DNA from: JAFAGX01 sp035623255
GTDB taxonomy: Bacteria; Acidobacteriota; Terriglobia; Terriglobales; Acidobacteriaceae
Assembly: GCA_035623255.1 (NCBI GenBank)
Contig: DASPTU010000110.1
Span: 1-64,000, forward strand
Length of the DNA: 64,000 nucleotides
Direction: 5' to 3'
The first letter of the stretch is position 1; each line of letters starts with the position of its first letter. A program made the position numbers and the translations under genes. Under the pieces are notes generated by a model. It did no database searches, was not told the DNA's origin, and saw nothing but the letters and a program-made list of their open reading frames with translations. This document shows, piece after piece, positions 33,350 to 42,576 of the stretch.

Positions 33350-36190
33350 GTGCCGCTCGACCTGAAATCCACAATAAATCTGCCTAAAACCGACTTTCCC
33401 ATGAAGGCCAACCTGCCTCAGAACGAGCCCAAATTGTTGGCCAGGTGGGAGCAGATGGGGATCTATGAGCGCATCCGTGAATCAAAGCGCGGCGCACCGC
33501 TCTACGTCTTGCACGACGGTCCTCCGTACACTAGCGGACCGATTCATCTCGGGACCGCTCTGAATAAATCGCTAAAAGACTTCGTCGTTAAGTCGAAGTC
33601 CATGGCGGGCTTCGATGCTCCCTATGTTCCCGGCTGGGACTGTCACGGCCTTCCCATCGAGATTAAGGTCGACCAACAACTCGGGGGCAGGAAGCTGCAA
33701 ATGAAGGCGCTGGACGTGCGGCGGGAGTGCAGGAAGTTTGCCCAAAAGTACCTCGATCTGCAACGCCAGCAGTTCAAGCGTATCGGCGTTTTCGGTCGCT
33801 TCGAGCGGCCCTACGTCACGATGGAGCCTCACTACGAATCCGTGGTGCTGGATACGTTCTATTCGTTTTACGAGAACGGCTTCGTCTACAAAGGCCTTCG
33901 CGCAGTGTACTGGTGCATGCACGACGAGACTGCACTGGCCGAAGCTGAGGTTGAGTACCATAACGAGACCAGCCCCACTGTGTGGGTGAAATATGCGCTG
34001 CTCGACGATCCGGCAAAGATCGCTCCCGAGCTCAGGGGCAAAAGGGTCGCCACGATCATCTGGACGACCACACCCTGGACACTCCCAGCGTCGATGGCAG
34101 TCGCTTTTCATCCTGATGAGGAATATGTCGCGCTGGAATTCGGGGGTGAAGTGTACATCGTGGCGGCGAAGCTGGCAGGGGAGGTTCGCGCGAAATGCAA
34201 TCTCCCTGACGCGCGAGAGATTGCCTGGTTTCTAGGTCGCAAACTGGAATATTTGAACTTCCAGCACCCGTTTCTGGACCGCAAGATCCTAGGCGTTTTG
34301 GCTGACTACGTCGCCATGGACACCGGCACGGGCGTGGTGCACACCGCGCCTTCACACGGCGCCGAGGATTTTGCTACTGGCGCCAAATATGGCCTGGACG
34401 CTACCAGCAATGTCGATGAAAAAGGCATTCTGCGGAATGGCCTTCCGGAATACAACGGGCTGACGGTCTGGGCTGCCAACGGGCCTATCATCGAACTCTT
34501 AAAGAAACGCGGTGCACTGCTGCACGAGGAGAAGCTCGAGCATTCATACCCGCATTGCTGGCGTTGTCACAACCCCATCATTTTCCGCGCAACCGAGCAG
34601 TGGTTCATCTCCATGGAAGCGCCGATGCCGGGCGGTGGTACCTTGCGCAGCCGCACACTGGCCGAGATCAAGAATGTGAAATGGGATCCCGCGTGGGGTG
34701 AAGAGCGCATGTATAACATGATCGCCACTCGCCCCGACTGGTGCATTTCCCGGCAACGCGTTTGGGGCGTACCGATCGCCGTCTTTCTCTGCCAGAGTTG
34801 TGGGAAGCCGCTGAACGATCATGACGTCAATCGCAAGGTGGTTCAGCTATTCGCGCGCGGCGGCTCCGACGCCTGGTATACACCAGACGCAGATGCCGTA
34901 CTTCCGGCCGGAACAAAATGCCCACATTGCGGCGGAACAAAGTGTGAAAAAGAAACTGACATCTTCGACGTCTGGCTGGAATCCGGAACCAGCTATCTGG
35001 CGCTGCGGGCGGCTGAGCCGGGGAACCCGTGGCCTTCCGACCTCTATCTGGAGGGAGGCGATCAATATCGCGGATGGTTCCAGTCTTCCCTGCTCTGTGC
35101 TATGGGGGTAAAAGGCAGTCCTCCCTACAAGATGGTGGTTACACCAGGATGGACGCTTGATGAGCAAGGTCAGGCCTTGTCCAAGTCCCGCGGTAATGAT
35201 GTTGATCCCGTCGATATCGCGAGCCGTTTAGGGGGCGAGATCGTGCGCTTGTGGTCTGCGTCGGTCGACTTCCGGGAGGACGTGGTCGGCTCGGAACGAT
35301 TGATGCAGCGAATCGCCGAGATTTACCGCTCCATCCGCAACAATTTGTTCCGATATGTGCTCGGAAATCTTTATGACTTCGACCCACAAAGAGATGCGGT
35401 GCCCTTCGAGCAAATGGAAGCGGTCGACCAGTACATGCTGCGGCAGACGTGGAGCCTGGCTGAGGACGTGGAGGCCTGGTATGCGGAGTTTGCGTTCCAC
35501 AAAATCTATCATCGCGTAAACCACGCTTGCGTCGTGGATTTCAGCGCGTTTTACTTCGACATACTTAAAGATCGACTCTACACTTATGCGCCCAATTCGC
35601 GTGGACGACGGTCCGCACAGACCGCCATCTGGCGTATTTGCGAAGCGATGGTGCGGCTGCTTGCGCCTATTCTGACATTCACCTGCGAAGAAGTCTGGCA
35701 GTATCTCCCGAAAGTGGCTGGCCGTGCGGAGAGCGTTCACCTGGCTCACTTTCCGGGGGCGGCCGATGTTTTGGGCGATACGACCGTTTCGCCAGTTGAC
35801 GCCCAGCAAGAACAAGACTGGGCGACTCTGCTCAGTGTTCGCGAACCGGTACTGAAAGCTCTGGAAGAAGCCCGGAACAGCAAGTTGATTGGAAAGAGCC
35901 TGGAAGCTCAGGTAAGCCTTTCTGCCTCCGATAGCGTTTACTCCGTCCTGTCAAAGTACGCGGACCAACTCCGCTATCTGTTTATCGTTTCTGCCGTCAC
36001 ACTGGAGAGAGCGCCTTCGGGGAACGGCGCCGGGGCAGTCAAGGTGCAGGTCAGTAAGGCGGATGGGAAGAAGTGTGAGCGCTGCTGGAATTATTCGATC
36101 CACGTTGGCGAAGACCAGACTTATCCGAGCGTTTGCGAGCGTTGTTCCGCGGTGCTGAAAGAGATCGAAGCTGCTGCTGCCACGCGGTAA
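33350..36190 (+). CDS. ileS: Isoleucyl-tRNA synthetase
   Basis: A class I synthetase of about 946 residues. The N-terminus matches the bacterial pattern LKSTINLPKTDFPMKANL. The editing (CP1) domain includes WTTTPWTLPAS. The C-terminal zinc site CERCWN...CERC is complete. GTG 33350 is chosen: GAGGT lies ten bases upstream and the predicted promoter excludes an earlier TTG. The signature motifs are unusual: the HIGH motif reads HLGT (in GPIHLGTALNK) and the KMSKS loop reads ALSKS (in GQALSKSRGN). The overall conservation leaves no doubt about the enzyme. Confidence 0.95.
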   Translation: MPLDLKSTINLPKTDFPMKANLPQNEPKLLARWEQMGIYERIRESKRGAPLYVLHDGPPYTSGPIHLGTALNKSLKDFVVKSKSMAGFDAPYVPGWDCHGLPIEIKVDQQLGGRKLQMKALDVRRECRKFAQKYLDLQRQQFKRIGVFGRFERPYVTMEPHYESVVLDTFYSFYENGFVYKGLRAVYWCMHDETALAEAEVEYHNETSPTVWVKYALLDDPAKIAPELRGKRVATIIWTTTPWTLPASMAVAFHPDEEYVALEFGGEVYIVAAKLAGEVRAKCNLPDAREIAWFLGRKLEYLNFQHPFLDRKILGVLADYVAMDTGTGVVHTAPSHGAEDFATGAKYGLDATSNVDEKGILRNGLPEYNGLTVWAANGPIIELLKKRGALLHEEKLEHSYPHCWRCHNPIIFRATEQWFISMEAPMPGGGTLRSRTLAEIKNVKWDPAWGEERMYNMIATRPDWCISRQRVWGVPIAVFLCQSCGKPLNDHDVNRKVVQLFARGGSDAWYTPDADAVLPAGTKCPHCGGTKCEKETDIFDVWLESGTSYLALRAAEPGNPWPSDLYLEGGDQYRGWFQSSLLCAMGVKGSPPYKMVVTPGWTLDEQGQALSKSRGNDVDPVDIASRLGGEIVRLWSASVDFREDVVGSERLMQRIAEIYRSIRNNLFRYVLGNLYDFDPQRDAVPFEQMEAVDQYMLRQTWSLAEDVEAWYAEFAFHKIYHRVNHACVVDFSAFYFDILKDRLYTYAPNSRGRRSAQTAIWRICEAMVRLLAPILTFTCEEVWQYLPKVAGRAESVHLAHFPGAADVLGDTTVSPVDAQQEQDWATLLSVREPVLKALEEARNSKLIGKSLEAQVSLSASDSVYSVLSKYADQLRYLFIVSAVTLERAPSGNGAGAVKVQVSKADGKKCERCWNYSIHVGEDQTYPSVCERCSAVLKEIEAAAATR

Positions 36191-36205
36191 TCTAATGGTA
36201 GAGGT

Positions 36206-36300
36206 TTGTCATCCCGTCGGGCGGTTTGCGACAAAAAGCAGATTCCTCCGCGCGCTGCGTGATTTGAGAGGAAAACCACGCAGCTTAGCCGGAATGACAA
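36206..36300. repeat. Intergenic repeat bounded by TTGTCATCC and GGAATGACAA
   Basis: The terminal arms (36206-36214 and 36291-36300) are inverted copies with one extra base. Inside is a perfect hairpin GCTGCGTG/CACGCAGC (36254-36261 and 36277-36284). The left end is shared exactly with 26418-26428 and in its core with 49498-49506. It occupies the ileS-lspA spacer. Confidence 0.6.
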
Positions 36301-36319
36301 GATTGATGCTGTTGTGCTG

Positions 36320-36826
36320 ATGGCTGAACCCCACGTAATGCGAAGATTTCATTTTTTGATTGCGCTGCTCGTTGTCCTTCTGGATCGCGCCACGAAGTGG
36401 ATTGTGGCAAAGGACATCTCCCTACACGACGGCATCCAGATCATTCCCGGGTTTTTCCGCCTCACCCATGTAGAGAACCGCGGCGCGGCGTTTGGCCTTT
36501 TTGCCGATTCTCCGGCGCAATGGAAGATCACCATGCTGGTATTGTTTTCGATCGTCGCTCTAGTCGTTGTATCGGCCCTTCTATGGCGAAACAGTCATGC
36601 CATGACGACGACAGGAATCGGTCTCGCCCTCATCCTTGGTGGAGCTGTGGGGAACCTCTGGGACCGCTTGCTGAACGGCCGAGTGGTAGATTTTCTGCTC
36701 TTCTACATCGGCCGATATCAGTGGCCCGCCTTCAATATCGCCGACAGCGCCATCGTTTGCGGAGCGGGTCTGCTGGTGATTGAGATTCTCTTTGCCAAAG
36801 CTCCCGCCCACGAGAAATCGGCGTAA
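36320..36826 (+). CDS. lspA: Lipoprotein signal peptidase (signal peptidase II)
   Basis: About 168 residues, four transmembrane helices. It cleaves signal peptides of prolipoproteins in the inner membrane. Conserved parts: LLDRATKWIV, VENRGAAFGLF, GNLWDRLLNGRVVDF and WPAFNIADSAI; the two Asp residues in VVDF and NIAD are the catalytic dyad. Start candidates are GTG 36314, ATG 36320 and ATG 36338, with no clear Shine-Dalgarno to decide. It follows ileS, a common arrangement in bacteria. Confidence 0.93.
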   Translation: MAEPHVMRRFHFLIALLVVLLDRATKWIVAKDISLHDGIQIIPGFFRLTHVENRGAAFGLFADSPAQWKITMLVLFSIVALVVVSALLWRNSHAMTTTGIGLALILGGAVGNLWDRLLNGRVVDFLLFYIGRYQWPAFNIADSAIVCGAGLLVIEILFAKAPAHEKSA

Positions 36827-36883
36827 CGAAAGATCCCAAAGCTTCGCAAGTCCGAAGGGAGATCTAGGCGCCGGGTTCGACTG

Positions 36884-36919
36884 GAAAACAAAAAAGGCAC
36901 GGAACGGAACTCCATGCCT
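36884..36919 (-). terminator. Rho-independent terminator of the VOC-family gene
   Basis: On the minus strand AGGCATGGA and TCCGTGCCT pair over nine positions with one G-U pair and a 7-base loop (36895-36919), followed by TTTTTTGTTTT. It lies 19 bases past the stop of the minus-strand gene. Confidence 0.85.
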
Positions 36920-36938
36920 CTAGAGGAATAGGAATTCG

Positions 36939-37430
36939 CTAGGCAGATTTCTTCTGTGCCTGCGCCATCTGAGCGTAGAACTTCTTCTCGCCCTCTTGGA
37001 TCTCTTGTTCGGTTAGATCCTGGGTGTGCGTGCTCAAAGTCCAGCTGTGGCCGTAGGGGTCAATGAAGTTGCCCACACGGTCACCCCAAAACATATCCAT
37101 TACCGGCATGCGCGCCTGACCGCCGGCATCCACAGCGCGCTGAAATGCCTTGTCCACATCGTCGACGTAAAGATACAGTCCGCCGGTGACCCCACCCAGT
37201 GATTCTGGAGATTTAGTACCAAAGGCTGCATTCTCGTCACTCAGAAAAATGATGGAATCGCCAATCTTTATCTCGGCATGTCCGATTTTCCCGTCCGGGC
37301 CGGTCATGCGCATAAGTTCCTCCGCGCCCAGCGCCTTCTTGTAGAAGTCGATTGCCTGCGCCGTATTGCGAACAAACAATGACGGAGTAACAGTGTGAAA
37401 TCCTTTGGGAACGGCTTGAGTAGCTTTCAC
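36939..37430 (-). CDS. VOC-superfamily (glyoxalase/PhnB-like) protein
   Basis: A 163-residue protein of two beta-alpha-beta-beta-beta modules. PhnB-like features are present: VTPSLFVRNTAQAIDFYKKALGAEE, MTGPDGKIGHAEIKIGDSIIFLSDE, VDDVDKAFQRAVDAGG and the ending FWGDRVGNFIDPYGHSW. Substrate and activity are not known. AGGAGG precedes its start. The C-terminal 30 residues are charged and helical. Confidence 0.88.
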   Translation of the reverse strand: MKATQAVPKGFHTVTPSLFVRNTAQAIDFYKKALGAEELMRMTGPDGKIGHAEIKIGDSIIFLSDENAAFGTKSPESLGGVTGGLYLYVDDVDKAFQRAVDAGGQARMPVMDMFWGDRVGNFIDPYGHSWTLSTHTQDLTEQEIQEGEKKFYAQMAQAQKKSA

Positions 37431-37557
37431 GAATCCTCCTTCGGATTAAAAGTTAGTGCGGAAGCGCCAGAAGTCAGGCTCTCTATTCTATGCCTGCCCG
37501 CATTTGGGACAAGATGAAAAATTGTAAAAAAAGCGGGAGCGTAGTCAGGCTGAGGGG

Positions 37558-37630
37558 GACGGCTGGCCGCCGACACATGGGCCGTTGGGCCCGGGTTAGC
37601 ATGGCTGAATCGTAAAAATCGTCAGCCGTC
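37558..37630 (+). ncRNA. Possible structured leader upstream of the M28 peptidase gene
   Basis: GACGGCTG (37558-37565) and CAGCCGTC (37623-37630) are perfect inverted arms enclosing a second hairpin GGGCC-GTTG-GGCCC (37579-37592). The structure ends 78 bases before the peptidase ATG. It could be a leader element, a small RNA or a repeat. Confidence 0.3.
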
Positions 37631-37708
37631 TCTTCGTCGCCATTCATATGGTTTGGCCTTCTTTGTGTCTCTTCCTCTTTTGACGATTTTCATTTCTAAT
37701 GCCCCCTT

Positions 37709-39169
37709 ATGAAAAAACGCCTACTCACCGCACTCGTATGCTTGTGTTCTCTCGCCCTGATGGCCCAGAACAAGTCTGACCGCATTATTTCGGAAGCTCT
37801 TAAACCGTCCTCACTCAATGCCAATCTGGAGCGATTGACCGATCAGATTGGAGGCCGGGTTCCGGGCACGCCTGCCATGCTGAAAGCGGTGGAGTGGGGA
37901 GTGGAAAGTTTCAAGGCCGCTGGAGCCGATAGCGTTCATACGGAGGAATTCACCATTCCGGCGTCCTGGGCGGAAGGTGCAACCCAGATGAGGATGGTCG
38001 GGCCCGAGAAGTTCAGCCTTCGGGCGATCTCTCTGGCATGGGCGCCGGCGTTGTCTCCGCAGCACAACGTTCGGGTGATTGACATGGGCGCGGCCGGCCC
38101 TGAAGACTTCGCGAAAGCGGGAGACGTCTCCGGCGCCATTTTGCTGGTCCAATCTGACGAGATGAAAACCTGGGATGATCTTTTCGCCGAATACTTGCGC
38201 GCCCCTGCCATCATTGAGCGCGCAGTACGAGCAAGAGCCTTGGCGATCGCCTTTCAATCCACCCGCCCGCACGACCTGCTCTATCGCCATACCAATTCTT
38301 TGGCCGGAGAGATTGATCGGCTTCCCATGGTCTTGCTGGCACGCGAAGATGCGGCACGTATGGCGCGGCTGATTGCCTCAGGTCAAAAGCTCTACGCCGA
38401 TCTCGAAATTCCAAACCACGTCGGAGGCCCAATCCAGTCCAGCAACGTCGTTGCAGAACTGCGCGGCCGCGAGAAACCGGATGAGTTTGTCGTGCTGGGC
38501 GCACACCTTGATTCGTGGGAACTGGGAACCGGTGCACTCGACAACGGGTGCAACGCAGCGCTGGTGGTGGATACGTTGCGCGCCATCAAAGCCGTCGGCG
38601 AGCGCCCGCGTCGCAGCATTCGGTTCATCCTTTTCTCCGGCGAAGAGGAGGGCCTGCTCGGCTCACATGCATATGTGCTGGCCCATCGCAGCGAACTGGA
38701 CAAGGCGGCCGGTGTGGTCGTTTTCGATGCCGGCAGCGGGAAGGTAACCGGCTTTTCCGTAGGTGGGCGTAAAGACATGCTTCCTGCCGCCAACAAGCTT
38801 ATCGAACCATTGAAACAATTTGGCGCCGACTCGCTCACGACGGACATGCAGTGGGGCACCGATCATTTCGACTTCATGCTCCAAGGTGTACCAACGTTCG
38901 ATGCCAATCAGCAAGAATCTAATTACCTGATTAACTATCACGCTTCTTCGGACACATTCGACAAGGTCGATATGGCCCAGTTAAAAAAACATGTTGCCGA
39001 AGCCGCTGCCCTTGTCTTCGGCATAGCCGATGACCCTGATCGAATCGGGCCGAGGGTCCGACGTGCCGCAATCCAGCAAAGCATTCGCGAGACCCATTTC
39101 GATGGGCTGATGAAGACATTTGGTCTCTGGCAAGCCTGGGAACAAGGCACCCTGGGAAGAGCGGATTAA
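37709..39169 (+). CDS. Secreted M28-family metallopeptidase
   Basis: A 486-residue exported aminopeptidase/carboxypeptidase-like enzyme. Signal peptide at about 1-19 (ending LMAQ). A PA-domain-like insert lies at about 110-220. The two-zinc catalytic region contains GAHLDSWELGTGALDNG (His and bridging Asp), FSGEEEGLLGS (general-base Glu) and the final His in INYHASSDTFD. It is similar in layout to plasma glutamate carboxypeptidase-type M28 enzymes. Role: peptide breakdown in the periplasm or outside the cell. Confidence 0.9.
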   Translation: MKKRLLTALVCLCSLALMAQNKSDRIISEALKPSSLNANLERLTDQIGGRVPGTPAMLKAVEWGVESFKAAGADSVHTEEFTIPASWAEGATQMRMVGPEKFSLRAISLAWAPALSPQHNVRVIDMGAAGPEDFAKAGDVSGAILLVQSDEMKTWDDLFAEYLRAPAIIERAVRARALAIAFQSTRPHDLLYRHTNSLAGEIDRLPMVLLAREDAARMARLIASGQKLYADLEIPNHVGGPIQSSNVVAELRGREKPDEFVVLGAHLDSWELGTGALDNGCNAALVVDTLRAIKAVGERPRRSIRFILFSGEEEGLLGSHAYVLAHRSELDKAAGVVVFDAGSGKVTGFSVGGRKDMLPAANKLIEPLKQFGADSLTTDMQWGTDHFDFMLQGVPTFDANQQESNYLINYHASSDTFDKVDMAQLKKHVAEAAALVFGIADDPDRIGPRVRRAAIQQSIRETHFDGLMKTFGLWQAWEQGTLGRAD

Positions 39170-39234
39170 TTTCCGATTGCTAATTTTTGACACAGCTCTT
39201 TGCTGGCATCTTGTCGTAGATTTGGAAGCCTCGA

Positions 39235-40143
39235 TTGCTACAATTCTGGATTCTATTCAATGTTTTTGTGCTTGCGATGCTGGCACTGGATCTCTGGGGA
39301 TTCAACCGGCCCGGACGTCAACTGAGCCTGCGCCAAGCGCTCGCCTGGAGCATAATGTGGGTCGCCCTCGCGGCCATTTTTGCGGTGCTTCTCTATTTTT
39401 GGCGCGGCCACGATGCGGCGCTGGAATTCACCACCGGTTATATCGTTGAGCTTTCTCTCAGCGTTGATAATTTGTTCTTGTTTCTCGTCATCTTCCGTTA
39501 CTTCCGGGTTCCTGGAGAATTACAGCACAAGGTTCTGTTCTGGGGAATTCTGGGCGCTATAGTCATGCGCGGCATTTTCATCGCGGCTGGTATTCAGCTG
39601 ATTCATGCATTTCACTGGATGATCTACGCCTTTGGTGCCTTCCTCATATACAGCGGACTCAAGCTGTGGACCGAAAACGAAGAAGCCGTGCAGCCGGACA
39701 AAAATCCCGTCCTGCGTTTGTTTCGACGATGGGTTCCGGTGACAGAGAATTATGAGGGGGACAAATTCTTTGTCCGGCGGGCGACAATCTACGCAACACC
39801 TCTGCTCGTTGTGCTGTTAGTGGTGGAGACGACTGATCTTCTATTCGCTACGGATTCCATTCCGGCTGTTCTCGCCATCACCCTGAAACCTTTCATCGTT
39901 TACACCTCCAATGTTTTCGCGGTCCTTGGGTTACGATCCCTGTTTTTTGTGCTGGCCGGGATGATCGAGATGTTTCACTATCTGCACTACGGCCTCTCTA
40001 TTATCCTTATCTTTATCGGCGCGAAGATGTTGGTGTCCGATTACTATCGAATTCCGACGAGTATCACGTTGGCGGTGATCGCCGCAGTCCTGCTGGTATC
40101 AGTGTTGTTGTCCATAGCGCATCCGAAAACGAAGGCAAGCTAA
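39235..40143 (+). CDS. TerC/Alx-family membrane protein
   Basis: A 302-residue protein with about eight transmembrane helices. TerC motifs: GYIVELSLSVDNLFLFLVIFRYF and VETTDLLFATDSIPAVLAI, in which the intramembrane acidic residues may bind a metal ion. Family members act in manganese export or metal loading of secreted proteins. The start is TTG with GGAAG upstream. No yybP-ykoY manganese riboswitch fits in the 65-base spacer. Upstream is the M28 metallopeptidase. Confidence 0.9.
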   Translation: MLQFWILFNVFVLAMLALDLWGFNRPGRQLSLRQALAWSIMWVALAAIFAVLLYFWRGHDAALEFTTGYIVELSLSVDNLFLFLVIFRYFRVPGELQHKVLFWGILGAIVMRGIFIAAGIQLIHAFHWMIYAFGAFLIYSGLKLWTENEEAVQPDKNPVLRLFRRWVPVTENYEGDKFFVRRATIYATPLLVVLLVVETTDLLFATDSIPAVLAITLKPFIVYTSNVFAVLGLRSLFFVLAGMIEMFHYLHYGLSIILIFIGAKMLVSDYYRIPTSITLAVIAAVLLVSVLLSIAHPKTKAS

Positions 40144-40193
40144 ATCAGCCTCGTGCGACGGCTTAGGCGCTCGGTACGCTATGATGGCGTTGC

Positions 40194-41303
40194 ATGACGC
40201 GTGTTGAAATCGCCGTCTCACCTCGCCCCTACGCTGCGCTGATCGAGGGCGGTTTGCTGCAGCGATGTGGTGAGCATTTGTCCGAACTACTGAACGGAAC
40301 CCACTCCCGTTTTTTCATAGTGACGGTGGCGCCGGTTCGTCGAAGGTGGGGTTCGAGGCTACACGACTCGCTCGCGAACGCAGGTTTCAAGGCCACATTT
40401 CTGCAAATGCCGGACGGCGAACCGCACAAGAAGATGGCAACCGTGGAGATGCTAGCCGAGCAGCTTGCGCGCCTGCATGCAGATCGCGACGCCGTGATTC
40501 TAGCCTTTGGAGGTGGGGTAGTCGGCGACACTGCCGGCTTGTTGGCATCGATCTATATGCGTGGCGTGCGTCTTATTCACATTCCCACGACGGTGCTGGC
40601 CCAAGTGGATGCCTCCCTTGGAGGGAAAACCGGTGTCAACCTGCGGTTGGGGAAAAATCTGCTTGGGACTTTCTATCAGCCATTAGCGGTACTGATCGAT
40701 CCGGAGGTGCTTTCAAGTTTGCCGGAGCGTCAATTCCGCGCCGGTCTGTACGAATGTTTAAAGTGCAGCGTGATCGGGAACCCAAACTTGTTCAGCTATC
40801 TTGAAAAAGCAGATTTGAAGGTGTTGCGAGGAGATTCTCCCAGCTTGGAGTGGGTGATTGCCGAATCGGTGAAGCTGAAAGCGGAAGTCGTTGCTTGCGA
40901 TGAGCGGGAAGCTGGGTTGCGGCGCGTTCTCAACTTCGGGCATACCATCGGCCATGCTCTCGAGGCCCAATCTAAATACCGCTATTTCCTCCACGGCGAA
41001 GCCGTTGGCTGGGGGATGATTGCTGCCTCGCACATTGCGGATAAGATTGGGCATTGTGATGGCGAAACGCAGCGGCGTATCTCCGAGGCGGTATTAGGCC
41101 TTGGTAGCCTCCCCAGGGTCAACGTTCAAACTCGTGACATTCTTCGGCTACTGCAGGCAGACAAAAAAGCCCGTAACGGTTGTGTGCATTTTGTTCTGCC
41201 GCGTGCCATCGGGCACGTCGATATTGTTAGCCAAGTGCCCGAATCGGTTGTAAGGGGCTCGTTGCAGCATTTGCGAACATTGTCAAAAAAGGACCGACCC
41301 TAG
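40194..41303 (+). CDS. aroB: 3-dehydroquinate synthase
   Basis: A 369-residue enzyme making 3-dehydroquinate in the shikimate pathway. NAD-binding AFGGGVVGDTAGLLASIYMRG, active-site HIPTTVLAQVDASLGGKTGVN, and metal ligands in YECLK (Glu), NFGHTIGHALEA (His) and LHGEAVGWGM (His) are all present. It is followed 30 bases later by menG, so chorismate supply and quinone synthesis lie together. Confidence 0.96.
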   Translation: MTRVEIAVSPRPYAALIEGGLLQRCGEHLSELLNGTHSRFFIVTVAPVRRRWGSRLHDSLANAGFKATFLQMPDGEPHKKMATVEMLAEQLARLHADRDAVILAFGGGVVGDTAGLLASIYMRGVRLIHIPTTVLAQVDASLGGKTGVNLRLGKNLLGTFYQPLAVLIDPEVLSSLPERQFRAGLYECLKCSVIGNPNLFSYLEKADLKVLRGDSPSLEWVIAESVKLKAEVVACDEREAGLRRVLNFGHTIGHALEAQSKYRYFLHGEAVGWGMIAASHIADKIGHCDGETQRRISEAVLGLGSLPRVNVQTRDILRLLQADKKARNGCVHFVLPRAIGHVDIVSQVPESVVRGSLQHLRTLSKKDRP

Positions 41304-41333
41304 TCTGCTCACAGAACTGGAAGGTATGTTGCT

Positions 41334-42104
41334 GTGACCAACCCAGTACGGCCAGACAATCCTTCTAAGATCGAGGTGATCGGCGCCGCGCCAGATGGAG
41401 CTGCTGGCGCCGACGCAGCTCAGGCCGTTCGGGAGATGTTCACTTCGATTGCCCCCCGCTATGACCTTCTGAATCATCTGTTGTCGTTCAACGTCGATCG
41501 ATGGTGGTGGCGAAGCGCGGCACGAACTTTCAGTTTCATCCTGTGTCAGCCGGACTCGCGCGTGCTGGATGTGTGTTGTGGAACCGGAGATATGACCTTC
41601 GCGCTGTTGCGAGAAGCAGGGTTTTCCAAAGCACATATTCTAGGGGTCGATTTTTCTCATGCCATGCTGCAGCGAGCACGACAGAAATCGCTTGGCACTC
41701 TGTTGAGCTGGGTCGAGGGAGATGCATTAAGATTGCCATTTGCAGATGGTCAATTCGACCTCGTAACGGCAGCCTTCGGATTTCGAAACCTGGCTGACTA
41801 CGACGCCGGACTTAGGGAAGTTGCACGTCTTTTGAAGACGGGCGGGGAATACGGCATTCTGGACTTCGGTGAACCTGGCGGTTTGATCGGCAAGGTGTAC
41901 CGAATTTATTTCAAACGCGTATTGCCGCGTGTAGGTACGTTCATCTCCGGGGTTCGTGGTCCTTACAGGTATTTACCGCAATCTGTAGAACGCTTCCCTC
42001 ACCCACAAGAGATGCTACGTCGAATGCAGCAGGCCGGATTCCGGGAGGTCTCGTGGACTCCATACACGTTCGGCATCGCAGGATTGTACAGGGGACGGAA
42101 GTAG
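41334..42104 (+). CDS. menG: Demethylmenaquinone / ubiquinone methyltransferase (UbiE/MenG family)
   Basis: A 256-residue SAM-dependent C-methyltransferase. Signatures: MFTSIAPRYDLLNHLLSFNVDRWWWR, SAM site VLDVCCGTGDMTFAL, FPHPQEMLRRMQQAGF near the end. In a menaquinone-using lineage it would catalyse the last step of menaquinone synthesis. The GTG start has GGAAGG upstream. A 30-residue N-terminal extension (PSKIEVIGAAPDGAAG) is unlike short family members. Confidence 0.9.
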   Translation: MTNPVRPDNPSKIEVIGAAPDGAAGADAAQAVREMFTSIAPRYDLLNHLLSFNVDRWWWRSAARTFSFILCQPDSRVLDVCCGTGDMTFALLREAGFSKAHILGVDFSHAMLQRARQKSLGTLLSWVEGDALRLPFADGQFDLVTAAFGFRNLADYDAGLREVARLLKTGGEYGILDFGEPGGLIGKVYRIYFKRVLPRVGTFISGVRGPYRYLPQSVERFPHPQEMLRRMQQAGFREVSWTPYTFGIAGLYRGRK

Positions 42105-42303
42105 GGACTTCAGCATGATCGGTGTTGCCGTCCCGCGACCTCGAACCTAAAGTACCTCACCATCAAATGTGAGGAATTCTCCCTACAGCAAGAAGGAACT
42201 CTGATTAAAGCGTAGTCCTGATTGTCTGCGGTTGGGCAATCACTTTATTCTCCTGCCTGGTGCAGGCGAGAATTCACGATTGCCTACCACCTGAGGAGGC
42301 CAC

Positions 42304-42480
42304 ATGCTTTACTGGGCGTTGGTATTTCTGGTGATCGCGATCATAGCCGGCGTTTTCGGATTTGCGGGCGTTGCAGCGGCAGCCGCAGGCATCGCGAAGA
42401 TTCTGTTCTTCATTTTCGTTTTGCTGTTTGTCATTGCCCTGATTACGCATTTGGGACGAAGGGGTAGCTCGCACGTTTAG
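42304..42480 (+). CDS. Small membrane protein, DUF1328 (YtjA-like)
   Basis: A 58-residue protein with two hydrophobic helices: MLYWALVFLVIAIIAGVFGF followed by GVAAAAAGIAKILFF and the end LGRR. This matches the DUF1328 family of small stress-related membrane proteins. A strong TGAGGAGG lies before the ATG. Upstream lie two short hairpins (CCTCAC/GTGAGG at 42155-42174 and GCCTG/CAGGC at 42255-42267). Function unknown. Confidence 0.8.
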   Translation: MLYWALVFLVIAIIAGVFGFAGVAAAAAGIAKILFFIFVLLFVIALITHLGRRGSSHV

Positions 42481-42576
42481 TGCTCTTGAAGATCGCAGGC
42501 GTTCGGCGCGGTATAACTCGTGGAGCTATGCCGCTTCCGTTTCTGTAGTGAATTCCAAACCTGGCGCAGTCGTTGT

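Noticed and set aside
36206..36300. Small structured RNA gene or terminator for ileS
   Set aside because: The ends match repeat copies elsewhere and no U-run follows the hairpin, so a repeat element is the simpler reading.
39170..39234. yybP-ykoY-type manganese riboswitch before the TerC gene
   Set aside because: The spacer is only 65 bases and lacks the conserved helices.
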